Of a DNA stretch of 64,000 bases, positions 57,313-64,000 are shown piece after piece. The stretch spans positions 207,001 to 271,000 of the forward strand of contig BROG01000634.1 of the NCBI GenBank assembly GCA_030159075.1, written 5' to 3'. This DNA comes from Atrina japonica. Its lineage: Eukaryota > Mollusca > Bivalvia > Pterioida > Pinnidae. The notes below the pieces were generated by a model. The model worked only from the letters and a program-made list of their open reading frames with translations. It did no database searches and was not told where the DNA came from. The number at the start of each line of letters is the position of its first letter. Positions within the stretch are counted from its first letter, which is position 1. Made by a program: the position numbers and the translations under genes.

Positions 57313-58895
57313 TTTGGCACATAAACAGAACATTATTGACTTAAAAAGTTTTCAAAATTACCCCAATCTGCATTAAATTTATTATATGTCATGTTATTTT
57401 TATGAATATATCTTTTTTGCTTTAAATAATTTAAAAAATAGTTTTTTGCACCTTCCAATGTTGATAGTTGTTTTGCCAGCCTTTGTTTGTATATATAAGA
57501 TTTGACATTACATGTAAGTATCTTTAATGTGTAATATTTCTTTTCAGTATAACCAAGTAGAACTGAAACTTCATTCAAACTCACTTGGAAATCGAAAATA
57601 TTTTGTGTCCAGTTTTCTTCTGGTTCCATAAACGAGAACAGTGATCACAATAATAAAATAAATGAGATAATGTTTCAACGGACTTATTACAAAATGAACA
57701 AGGATTTGTATCTGAAATACCAATTCTATTCAAAAAACTGTTTGTACCTAGAATTCTGCGAATTATTCTAAATTGAAACCATTTTAGTTTACAATCTTTA
57801 TAATTTTTATGGACAGATAGATTAATTTTCTCTCAAAATGTGTCGATGTTAGTAGCGTCTAGGTTAAATTCGTTTTCCCATGTTAATTCATTTTTCCGTT
57901 TGCTGTAAAAGACATTTATAAAAATATTATAGAAATCTTTAGAACCTTTTGTACTTTTTGACAAGATTTGGAGTTGGTTTGGGAAAAAGGGTTGGTTTTT
58001 AATGAATGTTTCAATGTTAAAATTCCATTTGTTATTCTTGATAGAAGACAAGAGTCAGTTGAAATTAGTGAATGGTGGCGAAAATGATACTTCTGGCAAA
58101 AAGACATATAGTTTAAAAATTCGCCATTTTCATCTAATAAATCATAAACATAATATATACCTTTATCTATCCAGTCTGCATAGATAATATGTTTATTATT
58201 AACTTTTTTAAAATCATTATACCATAAAGGTTGAAAAAACAGAAGTCTTGCTCATACAGATTTCTAAGGTTATAATATGATTTAAAAACATCTTTCCAAA
58301 AAAGGGTTGCCTATCCTATGTTCTATGTCCTTAACAAATTCATTACCAAAAATTACCAAAAAATTGTAAATTTCATAAGATTATCATTAAAAAGGTATTT
58401 TTCCAGGCAACTTGCTTTTCGTATGGTTTATTACAAATTTTTCAAATTTAAGTTATTTGAAGACCGTTAATAAATGAATAAATAGAAATCATCTTTAGTC
58501 CACCTCTATTATATTCCTGAATTAAAATTTTCCTTGCAACCTCTTCAGTTTTATTATTTCAAATATAGGACAAAAATATTTTTTCAATATCTTTAATTAA
58601 ATTATTATTGGGATTTGGAAGGGACATAAAGGAATTGGTGAGTTTTGGGAGCATTATTGTCTTAACAACAGTTATTCTACCAAATATACTTAGAAGACGT
58701 CTAGACCAAGATTTAATTTAATCATCTATTGAATTTGAAAAATTAAGATTCATAAGATCTGTAAGATTAACAGAAAAATATATCCCCGAAAATCCAAATG
58801 GCAAGTTGACTCCATGTAAGATTGTATTCTTCACAATAATTCATATTTGAACATCTTAATGGTCCAATCTTGATACAAACTGTTTTATATTTAAG
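57120..58895 (-). mobile_element. 5'-truncated LINE (L1/Tx1-like), decayed
   Basis: The minus strand carries the C-terminal part of a non-LTR reverse transcriptase. SRRLLSIFGRITVVKTIMLP (~58,700-58,645), LIQEYNRGGLKMISIYSFIN (~58,535-58,475), IYADWIDKGIYYVYDLLDEN (~58,186-58,130), then the zinc-binding NPCSFCNKSVETLSHLFYYC (~57,708-57,650) and LGYTEKKYYTLKI...KNYFLNYLKQKRYIHKNN to a stop at 57,333. Frames shift between blocks. The catalytic palm and endonuclease are missing (5' truncation). A (TAA/ATT)n tract at 57,237-57,312 follows the stop and may be the 3' tail. Confidence 0.82.
57237..57312. repeat. (TAA)n microsatellite
   Basis: About 75 bases of (AAT)n with one TGA interruption, just downstream of the LINE stop codon on the minus strand. 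Confidence 0.95.
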
Positions 58896-59560
58896 TTTCT
58901 ACGGAAGTTGATCCACCAGTCTATTCGGTTTCTGGCGTTTATATCTTTTCAGTTAACTTTTTAACGGATGTTGATTGCGACGTAAGCGGTTGCGACTAGT
59001 GTTCTTGGTACTGTAAATGTGTATATTTCCGCGCAATGTTAATTACGCGAATTTTCTCATGTAACCATATGGGTGGGGTTTTTATGCGATGTTAGAACTT
59101 TCTTTGAACAGTCCTGTTCTAGACAATAATTCTTCGCAACCCTGGGACTGGTACGCAGGGGGTGTTTACACGAAAAACTTTTCATCGCATAGTTAGTGTA
59201 AATCAACCCTACGCATAAATTTCAACGTTTACAGTATTTAATGTTCTCAATAGATGTCCCTGTTTATTCAGATTTACGGAGGTTGTTAGTACCCATCCTT
59301 GGTTAGATTTATTCGGAAATTGATGGAACCGGTCCTTTTCGTTCCCCTTTTCGGTTTCAACATAAGTCGATAACACCGGCGGTCTTTTAAACTGCAGTTT
59401 CTAACTTGGGAAATTCATGGCAGTGGCCGCTGACATTTAACTTCCCTCCGCAGTTTCTATCTAGGGAATTTGATGGCACCGACTGCTGGTCTCCCTGTCT
59501 ATTCGGTTTCTACGGAGGCAATATTGAAAGTGAAATCATTAACGCCCCAGAAATTCTGTT
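58896..59560. repeat. Diverged repeat paralogous to 39.2-39.8 kb
   Basis: Starts GTTTCTACGGAAGTTGAT immediately after the LINE and ends GAAAGTGAAATCATTAACGC. The last 110 bp align closely with 39,675-39,783. The same GTTTCTACGGAAGTTGAT string stands at 42,978-42,995 just left of the viral block. Confidence 0.75.
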
Positions 59561-59896
59561 GCACGTGACCCTCTGATATCCAGGGTTTATCTCTTCTTGG
59601 AAATCCTTCAAGTGAATTCACTGAAATTAAAAATGTGAATATTAGTGGAGAATTTAATGGGGCGTGGATCATGAGTTTGAAAAATCATATACATAATTAT
59701 GTAAATCGATTCTAAGGGTGCCTGTGAAATGATTTGAAATTGCAAAACTTACGAATTTTCATAACATTCCAAATATATTTTATCATAAAATGTCTCATTT
59801 GGGAAAACTGAGGTCATTGACTACTTACAATAAATCAAAATTTTGTTGTTGTTGTTGTTGTTGTTTTAAAAAAAGAACGACCTATCATATATTTAC

Positions 59897-60561
59897 CGTG
59901 CTTCTTGGAGTAAGGTTTTGGTTTCCTGAATCTGTCCCCCTCGGGCAAATTCGGAACATACACACGGCTTATCATCATCACTTCATCCGGCGACTCAGTT
60001 CGATCTAATTCTATTATCTCGTCGCTTTCATCCTCATCTTCGTCATCATCATTGTCATCGCTATCAACATTCCCTATGTTATTTTCGGTGTCATCGCTGT
60101 CCTTATTTTCTGTCTCTTCCTTTTGTGTGGGAAAATCTAAGTTAGATACAACTTTCTTTGAGGCAAATTTATTATATTTCTTATAAAAAGTCGAGGTCTG
60201 TTGTTCTTTTGTCTTTTCCGTTTTTCCATTTTTGCCATTTATATTTCTGTTCGGATTCCGTTTGTCGTATAGACCCCCACAATACAACACACTATCCAGC
60301 GAGGCATCCCAAGCCTTTCTTGTAGCTAACTCTGGCAGTGGGGCGTTGGTATGTATTTTCGGTCCGGACGAAAAAACGTTTTTCAATTTTTGCCAAAAAC
60401 TGCTTTTGTCTTTTTGTTTTTCAGCACTGTTCTTGTTTTGTTCTTTGCGTTGACTTCGTATTTGTTTTATAACACGGTTTTCTATCTTATCGTTCTTTTT
60501 ACTCCAGGCTACAGGAGGGCGTGCAGCAGGGGGTCGTCTTTTTACGACGTCACCAGTATCT
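59897..60561 (-). CDS. Probable internal coding exon of an unidentified host gene
   Basis: A 665-nt open stretch lies between a good acceptor (ATGTTATTTCAG|AGATAC at 60,561) and donor (AAGCACG|GTAAATAT at 59,897). The protein is basic at the start (KNDKIENRVIKQIRSQRKEQ), has a middle AWDASLDSVLYCGGLYDKRN, then a strongly acidic run (DSDDNDDDEDEDESDEIIEL) and VYVPNLPEGDRFRKPKPYSK. Codon composition and lack of repeats argue for a real gene. The ORF's apparent MSCYF start and TTTTTTKF end are intron, the latter reading a (TTG)n tract at 59,841-59,864. No family recognised. No other exon of it was found in the window. Confidence 0.6.
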
Positions 60562-62340
60562 CTGAAATAACATGACAAAAAGGATAATTTTCTGTAAAAG
60601 ATAGCAAAATTTACATAAAATATGGAGCGACTGAAAGTGTGTATATATGTACAATGATAAAATAAAAACTATGTATTAACTAGTATTACTTATAACTCTA
60701 ATCTATCTGTAACATTAGGAATTTTATACAATTGAAAATGGGCGATATAGATAAAGTAATATATTTGTAAATGTGACATTATTACAAGTTGATGTTCCAT
60801 CAACTGAGTATTGTTATGGTAAGTTATTTATTGGGACCAAGTTGAAGCACATTTTGCAGAACGGGGTTAATAACACATTATATTGACGGGGAATTACACA
60901 TATGCATTCATTTCAGTATCAGAAATTCAGCATCAAGATTGAACTTTTCAAATAGCACTTTAATTTGTAAATGTTTACTTTTTAAATTGACGAAAAATAG
61001 TAACAATTCGCTGAAATATATAGGCCTTAAGGACTTGTCGAAATATATGCTATAAAAAGTCAGCCCGACCTTCGTTATGAAATTTGTGATATTTGATATT
61101 TGCTTTCAAGTGTTCATTTTCAATTATTGTTATTTTATACACTTGTTACGTTTTAAGTGATCGACAGAACTGTTTACAATTCTTCTCACGATAAATATAC
61201 AAATGAGTTTGAGGTCCATTTGCGTGTATTGGCATCTCGCTGAGAAGTTGAACAATAGAAGCCGTGTTGTTTACGTGGTCCTAGACGTTGGGGAAAATGT
61301 TTTACGTGTACATACATATTGGCCTAGAGATTTAAGTGCTACTTCGTTAATTCTAATACATGAATAACATGCTGCATTTCCTCGGTAAAATGTCGGGTAC
61401 CCTTTCTTGTAAGCAACCTGCAGTATCTTACAAACATACGTAGTCTAAACGATGTACAATTATATATTTTTCAGTATTGAGGGTATTATACCAGCCACGG
61501 ACATACGTATAACGATTACCATCAACTCGTATCTTTGATTGATATCTATCGGAGAAAATATGTTTTCTTCAAATGAAAATGCACGAAAAAATCTTCCATG
61601 GTAGGTCTACTATTCGCGCTGGGATGTAGCCTATAAGGGCCTAAAACACTTAAAGCTGTAATTTCAGGACTGATATTTTAAACATCCATTCGGATTTATA
61701 AGTAAAATGTCGCATGCTAGGACTTCAAACTCTCAAAAGATTTTGATGTTGAAAAGATAAAACGAATGACGAATTCGTGACATTATGAAATTTACCGTGT
61801 AGCCGTTTTTATTACATTTTTTACGAGTTACAAAAGCATTGCCAGGACAAAGCTGAAACTTACACAAGTTTAAGAGGTATAGTTAGAGGGGTGGGCTAGG
61901 TGCAAGAAGGTAAGTGAGAAGTGTATACTGAAAAATGATATTACAATGAACGGTCTGTAGTTGTAATATAAAATGTTGTATAATAGCCTGTTTTATGAAC
62001 TGGTTGATCTATCCTCGCATGGTACTGATGTTATTTCATTGATACTTCTTGTAGAGTACACTATAGGATGTTTTTAAAGAATAAAACGACAAAAATATCT
62101 AGATGTGGAAAGGGTTATGTAAATCACACGTATACTGTATTGTTCCTAATCATTCGCGAATTAGGAGTGGTACACACACTTCCAGACAATTAAAAAGTGT
62201 AAATACAGCGGGAATTCTTTTACATGCCACCTCGCAATCAAAACCGTAAATATTTGAGTCTTATGAAAACAATACAAAATATATACCCTGTACATACTCT
62301 CACTCGATAGACCATCTCGTTAATGAGCTCACTTGGAGTA
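60562..62340. other. Presumed intron or flank, no gene
   Basis: AT-rich DNA. Inspected for splice-bounded open frames on the minus strand and none was convincing. No tandem repeats in this interval, unusual for the window. Confidence 0.4.
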
Positions 62341-62347
62341 GGTAAGT

Positions 62348-62434
62348 TAACCCTTTCACCACTAAGTATCTAGATGCTATGCTCTTTTTATTGTTTAGAC
62401 TAATCTATTATGGTCTGTAGGGGTGAAAGGGTCC
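62348..62434. mobile_element. Small palindromic element (~85 bp)
   Basis: AACCCTTTCACCAC at the left and GGGGTGAAAGGGTC at the right are inverted over CCCTTTCACC. The middle is AT-rich. Flanks show no obvious duplication. It may be a MITE core or a foldback. Confidence 0.45.
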
Positions 62435-62464
62435 TAATGACGAAGTGTCACTGTATTATACAAT

Positions 62465-62640
62465 GCGCACAGGTTGAAATTTGAAACAGCATTGCCAGTT
62501 TTCTTGCGGAAGGTCGGTGGTCGTTACCCGGGTAAGCGGGGTTTCTCCTCCACCAATAAAAACCGGACGCCATCATATGACTGAAAAATTGTTGAGTATG
62601 GCGTAAAACAAAAATCAAAACCAAACGAAATAGCATAATA
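62465..62640 (+). mobile_element. SINE-like remnant, molluscan type
   Basis: CGGAAGGTCGGTGGTCGTTA, TCCTCCACCAATAAAAACCG, GACTGAAAAATTGTTGAGTA and TGGCGTAAAACAAAAATCAA form the 3' body and tail of a common molluscan SINE (recalled consensus). The tRNA-like head is not recognisable. Confidence 0.55.
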
Positions 62641-62714
62641 ATCAAGGTACATATCCTTGATTGGACGCAATCTAACGAGTAGAATGGCTACGTAAAAGTC
62701 GTACAATCGTCCCT

Positions 62715-64000
62715 CTGAGACAGATAGAGATCGGGGATCAAACCGGGTGAGTACTTAAAGCCCTTGTCAATTTGGTCCATGTGAGGAAGTAAGAGATCGG
62801 GATCAAATTAGGTGGCTACTTAAAGCCTTTGTCACTCTGGTCCATGTGAGGAAGTAAGAGATCGGGATCAAATTAGGTGGCTACTAAAGCCTTTGTCACT
62901 CTGGTCCATGTGAGGAAGTAAGAGATCGGGGATCAAATCAGGTGGCTACTAAAGCCTTTGTCACTCTGGTCCATGTGATGTAGTAAGAGATCGGGGATCA
63001 AATTAGGTGGCTACTTAAAGCCTTTGTCACTCTGGTCCATGTGATGTAGTAAGAGATCGGGGATCAAATAAGGTGGCTTCTTAAAGCATTTGTCACTCTG
63101 GTTCATGTGATGTAGTAAGAGGTCGGGGATCAAATTAGGTGGCTACTTAAAGCCTTTGTCACTCTGGTCCATGTGATGTAGTAAGAGATCGGGGATCAAA
63201 TTAGGTGGCTACTTAAAGCCTTTGTCACTCTGGTCCATGTGATGTAGTAAGAGATCGGGGATCAAATTAGGTGGCTACTAAAGCCTTTGTCACTCTGGTC
63301 CATGTGATGTAGTAAGAGATCGGGGATCAAATTAGGTGGCTACTTAAAGCCTTTGTCACTCCGGTCCATTTGAGGTAGTAAGAGATCGGGGATCAAATTC
63401 ATGAGGTGGCTACTTAAAGCCCTTGCTACTCGAGCTCGTTCCTGTTAGGTAGTGAGAGATCGGGGTCATACCAGGTGGCTACTTTCAAAAGTCCTTGAGA
63501 GATCAGGGATCAAACCGGGTGGCTACTTAAAGCCCTTGTTACTCGTTCCTATTAGGTAGTAAGAGATCGGGATCAAACCGGGTGGCTACTTTCAAAAGTC
63601 CTTGAGAGATCAGGAATCAAACCGGGTTGCTACTTAAAGCCCTTGTTACTCGTTCCTGTTAGGTAGTGAGAGATCGGAGATCAATTCGGGTGGCTACTTT
63701 TAAAAGTCCTTGATAGATCAGGGATCAAACCGGATGGCTACTTATAGCCCTGGTTACTCGTTCCTGTGAGGTAGTGAGAGATCAGGGATCAAACCGGGTG
63801 GCTACTTAAAGACCTTGTTACTCGTTCCCGTGTAAGGTAGTGAGAGATCAGGGATCAAACCGGTGGCTACTTAAACCACTTTTCACTCGTTCCCGTGTGA
63901 GGTAGGTAGAGATCGGTGGATGGGTACTTTTAAAAATTCCTTGTCACTCGTTCCTGTGATGCAGTGAGAGATCGGGGGTCAAGCCTTTGCGATAATGGAG
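62715..64000. repeat. ~65-bp minisatellite running off the window
   Basis: About 19 units of ~60-66 bp (GTAGTAAGAGATCGGGGATC, AAATTAGGTGGCTACTTAAA, GCCTTTGTCACTCTGGTCCA). The left two thirds are nearly homogeneous. From ~63,400 on, a second subtype appears (GTTACTCGTTCCTGT, CTTTCAAAAGTCCTTGAGAG). It continues past the end. Confidence 0.93.

Overview
The window looks like nuclear DNA of a marine mollusc, most likely a bivalve. The reasons are an AT-rich background, very dense and varied minisatellites, tRNA-type SINEs, TA-flanked MITEs, and the molluscan-type repeat ending near 12,230. Species assignment is inference. There are no bacterial operons, CRISPR arrays, rRNA genes or functional tRNA genes.

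LEFT HALF (1-35.1 kb, minus strand): this is one split host gene, the RCC1-like mitochondrial protein RCC1L (WBSCR16). Six exons with consistent GT/AG sites and matching codon phase encode the first 230 codons: 35,126-34,916; 33,516-33,416; 23,240-23,111; 20,822-20,694; 12,827-12,761; 122-71. The gene continues beyond base 1. Its introns are inflated by about a dozen minisatellites, three arrays of ~155-166-bp units, MITEs, a SINE, a hAT-type pseudogene and a retroelement gag-like ORF. Two arrays involve the exons themselves: a tandem duplication of the exon 4 splice acceptor, and a nonsense-bearing partial copy of exon 5.

MIDDLE (35.1-43.0 kb): a non-autonomous hAT element with an exact 8-bp target duplication lies 136 bp upstream of the RCC1L start codon. 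It is followed by a diverged 2-3-fold segmental duplication carrying foldback structures rich in TGACGTCA sites, a 39-base G run and a near-perfect 24-bp hairpin.

VIRUS-DERIVED BLOCK (about 43.0-55.3 kb): a CpG-rich, gene-dense stretch with short AT-rich spacers and genes on both strands, almost all broken by frameshifts. Recognisable parts are a genome-packaging ATPase (Walker A and B traces), a probable major capsid protein, a retroviral-type (rve) integrase with D, D and E in order, and the 3' end of a type-B DNA polymerase ending in TLPYGY. Around them lie a membrane/coiled-coil protein, a zinc-ribbon/AT-hook protein, a possible DNA-binding protein with an acidic tail, and several unknowns. 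This gene set is that of a Polinton/Maverick (adintovirus-like) element. The right end is cut inside the polymerase, and no terminal inverted repeats were found. The best-preserved ORF (43,344-43,883) encodes four 25-residue repeats and is interrupted by one stop codon in the fourth.

RIGHT FLANK (55.3-64 kb): a purine-rich tract, a small TATA-preceded ORF region, a cluster of ETS/CRE-like motifs, a 5'-truncated LINE (minus strand), a diverged repeat shared with the middle region, one probable coding exon of an unidentified host gene (60,561-59,897, minus), a SINE remnant, and a ~65-bp minisatellite running off the end.
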